This document shows, in pieces, positions 8,156 through 15,241 of a stretch of DNA of 64,000 nt (position 1 is the stretch's first letter; the number at the start of each line of letters is the position of its first letter). The notes beneath the pieces were generated by a model. The model saw nothing but the letters and a program-made list of their open reading frames with translations, did no database searches and had not been told where the DNA came from. The DNA comes from Opitutaceae bacterium (GTDB lineage Bacteria > Verrucomicrobiota > Verrucomicrobiia > Opitutales > Opitutaceae): positions 124,001 to 188,000 of the forward strand of contig JAIXWF010000003.1 in NCBI GenBank assembly GCA_027482185.1, in the 5' to 3' direction. The translations under genes were made by a program, and so were the position numbers.

Positions 8156-8883
8156 AGAATCCTCCTTCCAAACGCATCGTCTTCTCCTGCGGCGGCAAAG
8201 GCGGTGTCGGCAAGACCACCGTCGCCTCCGCGGTCGCCGATTACTACGCCGCCCGCGGCATTGCCGCCACGCTGTTCGACTGCGACACCGAGAACAAACA
8301 GCGCGGCTCCCTCCGCCACTTCTTCCCCTCGGCCGAGAAGCTCGATATCCGCGCCGAGCGCGGCCTCGACCGCTTCGTCGATATCGCCCTCGCCGCCGAG
8401 ACGCCCGTCGCCTTGGCCGATCTGGCCGCCGGCTCCGGCCGCGATACCTTCCAGTGGTTCGACACCATGTTCGACGGCCTTGCCGCCGCGGGCGTCGGTT
8501 TCACCGCCGTTGCCACCATCACCAGCGCCGCCAGCAGCGTCGAAACCCTCTTCACTTGGGCCAACGCGCTCGGCAACCGCGCCCGCTATCTCGTCGTGAA
8601 AAACCATCTCGCGGGCGACGACTTCGGATACTTCGAAGACACCGAGCCCGGCCGCGCCTTCCTCGCCCAGGCCGAACCTATCGTGATCGACCTTAAAGCG
8701 CGCGCCCGGGAAATCCAAACCGAGCTCGACAACCGCGGGCTCACGGCCGCGCAAGTCGCCTCGGCCGACGCCGCCCGCCGCGGCCCGTTGCTCAACGGCG
8801 GCACCGCCCGCGTCCGCGCCGACGCCTACGCGCGCCAGATCGACGCCGCCCTCGATTCGGCCCGTCCGTTGCTCCTCCCGTGA
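8152..8883 (+). CDS. ParA/MinD-like P-loop ATPase
   Basis: 243 residues. A deviant Walker A motif 'CGGKGGVGKTT' at about 12-22 and 'TLFDCDTENKQ' (switch I-like, about 38-48) place it in the ParA/MinD/ArsA superfamily. The remainder is more divergent than true chromosome-type ParA. Such ATPases partition DNA or position relaxosome and membrane components of mobile elements. It overlaps both neighbours by four bases (ATGA upstream, GTGA downstream), forming a tight three-gene unit with the HTH-like protein and the membrane-anchored protein. A TraL-type transfer ATPase is an alternative to a partition ATPase. Confidence 0.8.
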   Translation: MKNPPSKRIVFSCGGKGGVGKTTVASAVADYYAARGIAATLFDCDTENKQRGSLRHFFPSAEKLDIRAERGLDRFVDIALAAETPVALADLAAGSGRDTFQWFDTMFDGLAAAGVGFTAVATITSAASSVETLFTWANALGNRARYLVVKNHLAGDDFGYFEDTEPGRAFLAQAEPIVIDLKARAREIQTELDNRGLTAAQVASADAARRGPLLNGGTARVRADAYARQIDAALDSARPLLLP

Positions 8884-9473
8884 CCGCACCAAACCGATTT
8901 CCGGATTCGGTCTACGACCGCATCGCCTGCTACCTGCCGACCGACCAGCGGGAGATGTTCTTCCGCTACGTCGCAAACCTGCGCGCCCTCGATGCCAGCG
9001 ATCCCCTGATCATGCTCGCGGAGGGCATGGCCGTCTTCACCTGCGTTGGACGCCAAGTCCCCGAGGCACTCGGGGTGGAGCGCGAGAAGCTCCTCGCCGA
9101 ATTTGCCCGGCTCTGCACCCGCCACGAAAGCGCCAACGTAAACGCCATGGCCGATCTCCGCGCCCTGTTCGCGGCCCAGCAGCGGCTCCTCGAACAAAAT
9201 CTCGCCGCCTGGCACGGCAAAGAGCAGCAAACCGCCCTCGCCCTCGACAGCACCGCCAAGCGCTTCGAGGAATCCGCCCACCGCACCCTCGCCCGGCTCC
9301 AGGCCGCCTGCGGCGATCTCCAAGCCACGTCGAAAGAACTCCACGCCGCCGCCACCTCGGCCCAAGCCTGGGTCACCCGCGTCTCGCTCGAAGTCCGGGT
9401 CTGGCCGTATATCGGCTGCACGGCCTGCGGGGCCCTCCTTGGGCTGGCGGTCGCGTACCTGCTGAAACGGTAG
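8880..9473 (+). CDS. Membrane-anchored helical protein of the mobile element
   Basis: 197 residues from a GTG at 8880 that overlaps the ATPase stop. The middle (about 75-165) is a long helical, probably coiled-coil region (..LLEQNLAAWHGKEQQTALALDSTAKRFEESAHRTLARL..), and the C-terminus has one membrane segment (about 176-194, VWPYIGCTACGALLGLAVAYLL) followed by KR. Small membrane-anchored proteins next to a ParA-like ATPase and relaxase occur in several mobilization modules. No specific family is recognised. The 249 bases after its stop hold nothing obvious before hsdM. Confidence 0.65.
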   Translation: MTAPNRFPDSVYDRIACYLPTDQREMFFRYVANLRALDASDPLIMLAEGMAVFTCVGRQVPEALGVEREKLLAEFARLCTRHESANVNAMADLRALFAAQQRLLEQNLAAWHGKEQQTALALDSTAKRFEESAHRTLARLQAACGDLQATSKELHAAATSAQAWVTRVSLEVRVWPYIGCTACGALLGLAVAYLLKR

Positions 9474-9722
9474 CGGTTGTCGCGGGCCGTGACCTTCGCC
9501 GGCCCATCGCAGCCGGGTAAGACTCTCTGCGGAGCTGAACTTCAATCCCGGGTTGCCGCACACTCGGGATCGACGCGGGATTCCGCTGCCGCCCCGCTCC
9601 GCGCGGTGCCGGCCGTCGGTCGAGGGTTTCGGCCGCTTCACCCTCGCTCCCTGCCGTTTCGCCTCTTCCCTGTTTCGCCCGCCCCGCTCCGCCGCCGTCC
9701 TGCCCTCCGCCACCTTTCCTTC

Positions 9723-9936
9723 ATGGCCCGCGCCAAATCCGCCTCCGCCGCCCAAGCCTCCACCGCCACCATCGGTTTCGAAGCCAAGCTCTGGCTCACC
9801 GCCGACAAGCTCCGCAACAACATGGACGCCGCGGAGTACAAGCACGTCGTCCTCGGGCTCATCTTCCTCAAATACATCTCCGACACCTTCGAGGAGCACC
9901 GCGCCAAACTCGTCGCCGGCCGGGGCGACTACAAGG
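9723..9936 (+). pseudogene. hsdM: hsdM 5' fragment (type I restriction methyltransferase), split by IS66
   Basis: 71 codons match the N-terminus of HsdM, including the helical block '[42 protein letters not shown]'. The reading frame is cut at 9936 by the insertion of an IS66 element and resumes at 14839. Removing the IS and one copy of its target duplication restores an in-frame '..[24 protein letters not shown]..'. The complete methyltransferase would be some 500 residues, so the gene was also truncated at its 3' end. It has no catalytic domain and cannot be functional. Confidence 0.88.
9929..9936. repeat. Target-site duplication of the outer IS66, left copy
   Basis: CTACAAGG directly precedes the left end (9937) and is repeated at 14831-14838 directly after the right end. 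The 8-bp length fits the IS66 family. It shows that the outer element transposed into hsdM as a unit. Confidence 0.9.
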
Positions 9937-9987
9937 GTAAGCGAACGGCCGGGTGCCTCATTGACAGCCAATAAAGGAGGGGAGGTT

Positions 9988-10044
9988 GCCTCGTAGGGGT
10001 GACCCAGACGAGGCCGGCCAGTGTCGTAGAGGTGACCTCTACGA
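9988..10044. repeat. Subterminal repeats of the outer IS66
   Basis: Two related segments, TCGTAGGGGTGACCCAGACG (from 9991) and TCGTAGAGGTGACCTCTACG (from 10024), are 33 bases apart just inside the left end. The second is nearly palindromic and overlaps the tnpC stop codon. The spacing is similar to the 32-base repeats in the inner element, which suggests a common class of transposase- or host-binding subterminal sites. Confidence 0.5.
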
Positions 10045-11568
10045 GGCAGACGATGAGGCAGGTTGCCACCGACGCGGCGTGAGCGCGTCGAGGTCGTCCC
10101 GGGGCGTCATTGCGGACAGGCGGGAGAGCACGTCGCGCAGGTAAGCGGCGGGGGCTTTGCCGTGACGCAGGCAGGAGGCGATGAGCGAGTAGAGGATCGC
10201 GGCGCGGCGGCCGGCGTCGGGATGACCGATAAACAGCCAGTTCTTCTTGCCGACTGCGGTGGGGCGGATGGCGTTTTCGACGAGGTTGTTGTCGAGCCGG
10301 GTTTGACCGTGTTCGACGTGGCGGGAGAGCGGCGTCCACTGCGCAAGCAGGTAGCCGCTGGCGACGCCCAGTCCCGACTTTGGCCGCGAGCGCTCGCGCA
10401 AGCGCATGGCCAGCGCGTGCAACCAGCGCAAGCTCCGCGCGTGGTGGTGCGCGCGCAGCCGCGCCCGCTCCGCCACCTCCCGCTCGCGCCCGGCGGCGTG
10501 GTCGGCCTCGTCCCACTCGCGCTCCAGCCGGTAGAGCCGGCCGATCAGCTTCAAGGCGACGCGCACCGCCTTGGGGCTCTCGCCCTGCGCCTCGATAAAC
10601 TTGCGCCGCGCGTGCGCCCAGCAGCCGACCCACGCGACCTCCGGGTGTGCGCGCTCGTAGGCGGCATACGCCTCGTAGCCGTCGGACTGGAGCACGCCGC
10701 CGAAGCCCTCGATCAAAGTCGTCAACTCGCCATGCCGGCGGCTCGTGCGCCAATCAAAGCACACGTCGTCACCGGGCCGGCTCACGACCCACAGGTAACC
10801 CTGGAAGACACCCGCCTTCGCGTGGTCGGGGTCCTGGCATTTTATCGGCGTCTCGTCCGCCTGCAGGTAGTCGCCTTCGAGCAAGCGCCGCAGCATCGCC
10901 TTGTAGATCGGCTCCAGCCAGTCGGCCGCGATGCGGATCCAATCGCAGAGCGTGGAACGCGGGATCGCGGCGCCCCAGCGCGCCAACATCTGTTCCTGCC
11001 GATAGAGCGGCAGGTGATCGAGGTATTTGGCGATCACCACCCACGCGAGCAGTTCGGCCGAGGCGTAGCCGCCCGGCACCACCCGCGCCGGCGCGGGGGC
11101 AAGGACGGGCGCCAGGGAGCGGTCCGCCTTCACCTTGTATTTGGGGCGCACGATCTCGCGCTTGGCGAGCTGCGGCGGGGTGATCTCAACCTCGAACGTG
11201 CGCTCTTCGCCGATCCGCTCGTAGGGCTCCGGCTGCGCCTTCACCTCCGCGGGCTCGATCACGACGACCTCCTTGACCGGCAACTGCGCAAAGAGCTCCG
11301 CCGGCGTCGTGCGCTTCTGCGGTGCCGGGGTCCGACGCTCATAACTCACCGCCTGCGTGGGCCGCGCGGCCTTTTCCGCCATCGCCTCCAGTTCCTGCAA
11401 CTGGAAGAGCAGCTGCGCGCGGTCCAGCTTCTCGCTCTTGCCCGGGCCGAAGATCTGCTTTTGCAGCTTCCCGATCTGCCACTGCAAAAGCGCGTTCGTG
11501 CCCTTCAGCTCCTCGACCTCGCGCTTCAGCGCGAGGTTTTCGGCATGGAGGACTTCGGCCGGCGGCAT
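10039..11568 (-). CDS. tnpC: IS66 transposase TnpC (outer element)
   Basis: 509 residues, full length for the IS66 transposase. It shows the N-terminal leucine-zipper-like region (about 5-45, LALKREVEELKGTNALLQWQ), the Cys-less linker domain, and the catalytic domain with 'LQADETPIKCQD' (about 237-248), 'VGCWAHARRKF' and the C-terminal signature 'RLDNNLVENAIRPTAVGKKNWLFIGH'. The enzyme catalyses DDE-type transposition of the element. It lies last in the tnpABC order on the minus strand, 41 bases after tnpB, and appears intact. Confidence 0.93.
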   Translation of the reverse strand: MPPAEVLHAENLALKREVEELKGTNALLQWQIGKLQKQIFGPGKSEKLDRAQLLFQLQELEAMAEKAARPTQAVSYERRTPAPQKRTTPAELFAQLPVKEVVVIEPAEVKAQPEPYERIGEERTFEVEITPPQLAKREIVRPKYKVKADRSLAPVLAPAPARVVPGGYASAELLAWVVIAKYLDHLPLYRQEQMLARWGAAIPRSTLCDWIRIAADWLEPIYKAMLRRLLEGDYLQADETPIKCQDPDHAKAGVFQGYLWVVSRPGDDVCFDWRTSRRHGELTTLIEGFGGVLQSDGYEAYAAYERAHPEVAWVGCWAHARRKFIEAQGESPKAVRVALKLIGRLYRLEREWDEADHAAGREREVAERARLRAHHHARSLRWLHALAMRLRERSRPKSGLGVASGYLLAQWTPLSRHVEHGQTRLDNNLVENAIRPTAVGKKNWLFIGHPDAGRRAAILYSLIASCLRHGKAPAAYLRDVLSRLSAMTPRDDLDALTPRRWQPASSSAS

Positions 11569-11609
11569 GGCGCCGCGTATAAGATAATTGGATACGATCT
11601 TGTCCAGCC

Positions 11610-11975
11610 CTATCCGCGCTCATACCACGCTTTTTTGGCGCCGGCCTTCAGGTCGATGCCCGCGAGCAGCATCGAGAGCGCGGCCGGCTCCAGGTCCACC
11701 CGCCGCGCCGCGCCGTCCGCCGAGACCGGCCAACTGAAGCGGCCCTGCTCCAGCCGCTTCGCCAGAACCCACACGCCCGTGCCGTCCCAGTGGAGCAGCT
11801 TGATGCGGTCCCGCGTCTTGTTGGTGAACACGAACAGCGCCCCGCCAAACGGGTCGAGCCGCAGGTGCTGCTCGGCCAAGGCCCACAGCCCGTCGTATTG
11901 TTTGCGCATGTCCACCGGCTCCACCGCCAGGTAGATGCGCACGTTGGCCGGCAGGCCCAAATGCGGCAGCGACAT
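11610..11975 (-). CDS. tnpB: IS66 accessory protein TnpB (outer element)
   Basis: 121 residues from the ATG at 11975, 11 bases after the tnpA stop. It carries the hallmark of the 'IS66 Orf2' family: 'IYLAVEPVDMRKQYDGLWALAEQHL' near the start and 'LHWDGTGVWVLAKRLEQGRF' in the middle. It is needed for transposition of this family by an unknown mechanism. An in-frame extension upstream as far as 12605 is a shadow of tnpA and the inner element, not part of the protein. Confidence 0.92.
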   Translation of the reverse strand: MSLPHLGLPANVRIYLAVEPVDMRKQYDGLWALAEQHLRLDPFGGALFVFTNKTRDRIKLLHWDGTGVWVLAKRLEQGRFSWPVSADGAARRVDLEPAALSMLLAGIDLKAGAKKAWYERG

Positions 11976-11986
11976 CGGCGGCGCCT

Positions 11987-12367
11987 TCAGTTTGTCCGCA
12001 GCGCACGCACGAGTGCGGCCAGCGCCACCGGATCCCCCCCGCGCACCACCACGCCGTCCGGCAAGCTCACGCTCAACTCCGCCGCCGCCCGCCAGAGCGG
12101 GGCGTTCATCGCGGGCGGCATCGCCGCCGCCGCCTGCACGGCAACGAAACGCGGCGCCGCCTTCGCCTCCCGCCGCGAGCGCTGCACCCAATGCGAGAAC
12201 GTCGTCTGGTTCAGCCCCGCCCGCCGCGCGAACTCCGCCTGCGTCAACCCGCTCGCCTCGTATTCCTTTACCACCTCCGCCCGCCTCTCCCTCGTCAACC
12301 GCCGCCGACCTTTGCGGTCCCTCGGCTGCTCGTCTCCCATCACCACCTCCGTCTCGGCTTGTTTCAT
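11987..12367 (-). CDS. tnpA: IS66 accessory protein TnpA (outer element)
   Basis: 126 residues. The N-terminal HTH (about 22-62, RLTRERRAEVVKEYEASGLT..EFARRAGLNQTTFSHWVQR) is of the IS66 Orf1/transposase_8 kind, and the tail ends in the usual 'LPDGVVVRGG..ALAALVRAL'. It is the first gene of the outer element. The inner IS66 inserted 16 bases upstream of its start codon (its target duplication begins at 12383), so its native promoter has been displaced. Confidence 0.9.
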   Translation of the reverse strand: MKQAETEVVMGDEQPRDRKGRRRLTRERRAEVVKEYEASGLTQAEFARRAGLNQTTFSHWVQRSRREAKAAPRFVAVQAAAAMPPAMNAPLWRAAAELSVSLPDGVVVRGGDPVALAALVRALRTN

Positions 12368-12382
12368 CCCCCGAGACTACCA

Positions 12383-12390
12383 GCCCCGGC
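12383..12390. repeat. Target-site duplication of the inner IS66, left copy
   Basis: GCCCCGGC precedes the left end at 12391 and is repeated at 14787-14794 after the right end. The 8-bp duplication lies inside the outer element and so dates the inner insertion as later. Confidence 0.88.
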
Positions 12391-12450
12391 GTAAGCGTCC
12401 GACCCGGTGCCTCGTAGCGGGTTGAGCGGCGGTCGGGTAAGCTCCGGCGG

Positions 12451-12813
12451 ATGGGAACGATCATAGCGGAGGTGGTGGACACGGGTGAAAAGCGCGACGG
12501 CCGGGGGCGGCGGGTATTCCCGCGGGCGCGGCGGCTGGCGTTGCTCGCGGCGTATGGCGCGAGCGGGCTGTCGATGGCGGCGTTCGCGCGGCGGGAGCGG
12601 ATCAACTACACGACGTTTGCCGGATGGGTGCAGCGGACCGGCGCGAAGGCGCCGGCCGGTGCGATCCGGTTCGCGGAGGTGCAGGTGCCGGGGCTCGCGG
12701 TGGCGGCGGCACCGGGCGGCCCCGGGCCGGAAGTGCGGTTGGCGGATGGCACGGTGCTGTGCGGCGGGCGCGTGGCCGACTTGATCGCGCTCGTGCGGGC
12801 GCTGCGCGGCTGA
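12451..12813 (+). CDS. tnpA: IS66 accessory protein TnpA (inner element)
   Basis: 120 residues. The HTH is at about 20-62 (VFPRARRLALLAAYGASGLSMAAFARRERINYTTFAGWVQR), and the C-terminus 'VRLADGTVLCGGRVADLIALVRALRG' matches the IS66 Orf1 family. The stop codon overlaps the tnpB start (TGATG), so the two are translationally coupled. Confidence 0.9.
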   Translation: MGTIIAEVVDTGEKRDGRGRRVFPRARRLALLAAYGASGLSMAAFARRERINYTTFAGWVQRTGAKAPAGAIRFAEVQVPGLAVAAAPGGPGPEVRLADGTVLCGGRVADLIALVRALRG

Positions 12814-13160
12814 TGCTCGCGTTTCCGGCCGCGATCAGGATCTACGTGGCGGTGCAGCCCGTGGACATGAGGAAGTCGTTCAACGGGCTCTGGGCCGCGG
12901 TGGGCGAGCAGCTCCAGGAAGACCCGAAGAGCGGCGCGGTGTTCTGCTTCATCAATGCCGGGCGCACGCGGCTGAAGCTGCTCTATTGGGATGGCACGGG
13001 GGTGTGGGTGCTCGCGAAGCGGCTGGAACAGGGCCGGTTCTCCTGGCCGGCGGCGGCGGACGCCCGGCGCAAGCTCGCGCTGGCGCCGGAAGCGCTCGCG
13101 CTCCTGGTGGGCGGAGTGGAGTTGAAACACGGTTCGCCCAAACCCTGGTACGAGCGGTGA
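12813..13160 (+). CDS. tnpB: IS66 accessory protein TnpB (inner element)
   Basis: 115 residues with the family signature 'IRIYVAVQPVDMRKSFNGLWAAV' and 'LYWDGTGVWVLAKRLEQGRFSWP'. It is coupled to tnpA by a one-base overlap and lies 40 bases before tnpC. It looks intact. Confidence 0.92.
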   Translation: MLAFPAAIRIYVAVQPVDMRKSFNGLWAAVGEQLQEDPKSGAVFCFINAGRTRLKLLYWDGTGVWVLAKRLEQGRFSWPAAADARRKLALAPEALALLVGGVELKHGSPKPWYER

Positions 13161-13200
13161 AGCGCGGCGCGGCCGGCACGTATCATGCTTCTTGTTACGC

Positions 13201-14664
13201 ATGCTGACGCCCGAGCAGAAGATCGCCGAACATCCGCTGCTTTTGCAGCGGGTCGCGGCGCTCGAGGCGAAGCTGGCCTGGTTCCAAAAGCAGGTCTTCG
13301 GGGGCGGAAAAAGCGAACGGCTCGACGTCACGCAGCGGCAGCTCGCGCTCGGTGAAGTCGAAGCGGCCCGGGCCGCCGTGGCGGCGCAGACCGAGCGGAT
13401 CACGTACGAGCGCAGCCGCGAGGCGCGCCGCACGCCGGCGGAGACCTTCGCGCACGTGCCCGTCACCGAGACCGTGGAGCTCGTGCCGGCGGCGGTGCGG
13501 CAGGATCCCGACCTGCACGAACGCATCGGCGAGGAGCGGACCTTCGAGATCGATCTCTTCCCGGCGCGTTTGGTGAAGCGCGAATGGGTGCGCCCGAAGT
13601 ACCGGCACCGGCTGGACCGCAGCCGGGCGCCGCTTCTGGCCGCCGCGCCCGCCCGGGTCGTGCCGGGCGGCTATGCCTCGGCCGGGTTGATCGCTGCGAT
13701 CGTGATCGGCAAATACGTGGATCACCTGCCCTTGTTCAGGCAGGAAAAGATGTCGGAGCGCTGGGGCGCGACGATCAGCCGCCGGTCGATGTGCGATTGG
13801 GTGGAGGTGGCGGCGATGTGGCTGGAGCCTATTTACCGGCAGATGCACCGCGGCTTGATCGGCGGGGACTACCTCCAGGCCGACGAGACCCCGGTCCGCT
13901 GCAACGATCCCGACCATGATCGGGGCAAAACGCTCCAGTGCTACCTCTGGGTGATCAGCCGCCCGGGCGGCGACGTCGTGTTCTCGTTCAGGGAAACGCG
14001 CGGTCACGACGAACTGCCGTCGCTCCTAGGCAGCTTCAAAGGCGTGTTGCAGTCGGACCAGTACGGCGCGTACGCGAGCCATGAGCGCAAGACCGCGGGC
14101 ATCGTGCGCGTGGGGTGTTGGGCGCATGCCAGGCGCAAGTTCAACGACGCGATCGAGGAACGGTCCAAGGCCGCCAACCTCGTGCTCCGGCTCATCGCGC
14201 GGTTGTACCGCCTGGAGCAGGCGTGGGATGCGGCGAACGTCGGCGACCGGCGCGCCGCGTTGCGCCAAGCGGAGTTTGCCCGGCCGCTGCGTTGGCTGCG
14301 GCAGGTCGTCACCGGGCTGGCGCGGCAGTCGTTGCCGCAGTCCCAGCTCGGCAAAGCGTGCTCGTACCTGCTGAACCACTGGGACGTCTTGGTCGCTCAC
14401 CGTAACCATGCGCACACCCGGCTCGACAACAACCTCGTCGAAAACGCCATCCGGCCTTCCGCCATCGGGAAAAAGAACTGGCTCTTCATCGGCCACCCCG
14501 CGGCCGGGCAGCGCTCGGCGATCATCTACTCGCTCGTCGTCTCCTGCCAGCGCCACGGGAAAGATCCGCTCGCGTACCTGCGCGACGTGCTCGCCCGCCT
14601 GCCAGCCATGACCAACCAGGACGACCTCACGCCTCTGACCCCGGCCGGCTGGCAGCCATCGTAA
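13201..14664 (+). CDS. tnpC: IS66 transposase TnpC (inner element)
   Basis: 487 residues from the ATG at 13201; a TTG nine bases upstream is also in frame. It has the coiled N-terminus (LLLQRVAALEAKLAWFQKQVFG), the catalytic segment 'LQADETPVRCNDPDHDRGK', 'VGCWAHARRKFNDA' and the C-terminal 'RLDNNLVENAIRPSAIGKKNWLFIGHP'. It is full length with no frameshift, so this copy may be active. Confidence 0.93.
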   Translation: MLTPEQKIAEHPLLLQRVAALEAKLAWFQKQVFGGGKSERLDVTQRQLALGEVEAARAAVAAQTERITYERSREARRTPAETFAHVPVTETVELVPAAVRQDPDLHERIGEERTFEIDLFPARLVKREWVRPKYRHRLDRSRAPLLAAAPARVVPGGYASAGLIAAIVIGKYVDHLPLFRQEKMSERWGATISRRSMCDWVEVAAMWLEPIYRQMHRGLIGGDYLQADETPVRCNDPDHDRGKTLQCYLWVISRPGGDVVFSFRETRGHDELPSLLGSFKGVLQSDQYGAYASHERKTAGIVRVGCWAHARRKFNDAIEERSKAANLVLRLIARLYRLEQAWDAANVGDRRAALRQAEFARPLRWLRQVVTGLARQSLPQSQLGKACSYLLNHWDVLVAHRNHAHTRLDNNLVENAIRPSAIGKKNWLFIGHPAAGQRSAIIYSLVVSCQRHGKDPLAYLRDVLARLPAMTNQDDLTPLTPAGWQPS

Positions 14665-14744
14665 CTCTCACCGCTACGATCAGCGGCTCTGGGTAGCTAT
14701 CACTGTTACGCTCCCGGCCCACGCGTAGCTCTCACAGTTGCGAC
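14660..14744. repeat. Three subterminal repeats with a 32-base period in the inner IS66
   Basis: GTAACTCTCACCGCTACG (14661), GTAGCTATCACTGTTACG (14693) and GTAGCTCTCACAGTTGCG (14725) start exactly 32 bases apart, about three helical turns, between the tnpC stop and the right end. Each is an imperfect palindrome (GTA..TACG). They look like repeated protein-binding sites at the element end. Confidence 0.65.
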
Positions 14745-14786
14745 CGCGTCAAGCCTCAGCACGGAGGAACTCCGGCGGACGCTTAC

Positions 14787-14794
14787 GCCCCGGC
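14787..14794. repeat. Target-site duplication of the inner IS66, right copy
   Basis: GCCCCGGC, identical to 12383-12390, directly follows the right end of the inner element. The 36 bases after it (14795-14830) are the displaced terminus of the outer IS66, including its inverted repeat. Confidence 0.88.
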
Positions 14795-14830
14795 TTCACC
14801 CGCCTACGAGGCACCCGGCCGTTCGCTTAC

Positions 14831-14838
14831 CTACAAGG
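14831..14838. repeat. Target-site duplication of the outer IS66, right copy
   Basis: CTACAAGG, identical to 9929-9936, follows the right inverted repeat directly and continues into the hsdM reading frame. Confidence 0.9.
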
Positions 14839-14915
14839 GCTCCGACCCCGAGGACCAGGACGAGTACAAGGCGGAGAACGTCTTCTGGGTCCCGCCCGCC
14901 GCTCGCTGGTCCTAG
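14839..14915 (+). pseudogene. hsdM: hsdM continuation after the IS66, ending at a junction
   Basis: This is the continuation of the split hsdM frame ('[25 protein letters not shown]') up to a TAG at 14913-14915. In normal HsdM the 'FWVPP.ARW' segment continues for some 400 residues. Here the frame ends where a minus-strand IS21 istA remnant begins, and the two stop codons overlap. The hsdM gene was therefore cut by a rearrangement at this point. Confidence 0.82.
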
Positions 14916-15241
14916 CGCACGATTTCGACACCGTCGTGCCGCACCGCCACCTCCGCCTCGGTGATCCGCACCTGCACCATTGCGCCGATCAGTTTCGCCG
15001 GCACCGAGTAGGCGCACTGTTTGACCCGCACCGTGCTGTAACTGGAGACGCGCACCCGCGCTTCGTCCGCCTCCGGATAACGTGTCGCCGGCAGCGGCCT
15101 CAACCTCGCTCGTTCCTCCGCGAGTTTCACCGCGCGCAGCGTTGATCCCCGTGCAGACTTCGGCGACGAAGCCGGCGAACGCCGCCTCGTCGGCAAACTC
15201 CCTCGAACCGCGCAACGTCAGATGGGTCGCCAAGGCAACGA
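14912..15241 (-). pseudogene. istA: IS21-family transposase istA, internal/3' remnant with frameshift
   Basis: On the minus strand, 'ATHLTLRGSREFADEAAFAG..' in one frame (from about 15230) is followed after about 15150 by 'KLAEERARLRPLPATRYPEADEARV..SSYSTVRVKQCAYSVP' and 'LIGAMVQVRITEAEVAVRHDG' in another, ending at a stop at 14912-14914. This is the C-terminal part of IstA (Mu-like transposase, IS21 family) with one frameshift. Both the 5' part of istA and the istB gene are missing. It lies exactly between the truncated hsdM and the end of the NRPS gene, so both its ends are rearrangement junctions. Confidence 0.75.

Larger units (their letters stand above)
12391..14786 (+). mobile_element. 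Inner IS66-family element nested in the outer IS66
   Basis: 2,396 bp. Both ends begin GTAAGCGTCCG (12391 inward and 14786 inward on the opposite strand), with an imperfect continuation of the inverted repeat, and are flanked by the 8-bp duplication GCCCCGGC. It carries tnpA, tnpB and tnpC on the plus strand, all open. It belongs to the same family as the outer element, but the proteins are clearly different, so this is not a duplication of one IS. Confidence 0.9.
9937..14830 (-). mobile_element. Outer IS66-family element, interrupted by a second IS66
   Basis: The ends are 23-bp perfect inverted repeats starting GTAAGCGAACGGCCGGGTG (9937-9959 and 14808-14830), flanked by the 8-bp duplication CTACAAGG. 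Its genes tnpA, tnpB and tnpC run on the minus strand (12367 to 10039). The inner element at 12391-14786, plus its own duplication, lies just upstream of tnpA. Without that insertion the element is about 2.49 kb, normal for IS66. All three genes are intact, but its tnpA promoter end is now about 2.4 kb away from the genes. Confidence 0.9.

Noticed and set aside
10063-11934. A 623-codon plus-strand open frame antisense to tnpC and tnpB
   Set aside because: It is the complementary frame of highly GC-rich IS66 genes. The translation is rich in Arg, Pro and His and matches nothing, while the minus strand carries a clear transposase.
11610-12605. A 331-codon minus-strand reading frame covering tnpB, tnpA and the inner IS66 left end
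   Set aside because: Only the last 121 codons (from 11975) match TnpB. The rest runs through the IS66 junction and the antisense of another frame, and has no coding character.
9937-14830. Interpretation as one composite transposon bounded by two IS66 copies
   Set aside because: The inner pair of ends has its own 8-bp duplication and the outer element resumes after it, so this is nesting, not a composite transposon with cargo.
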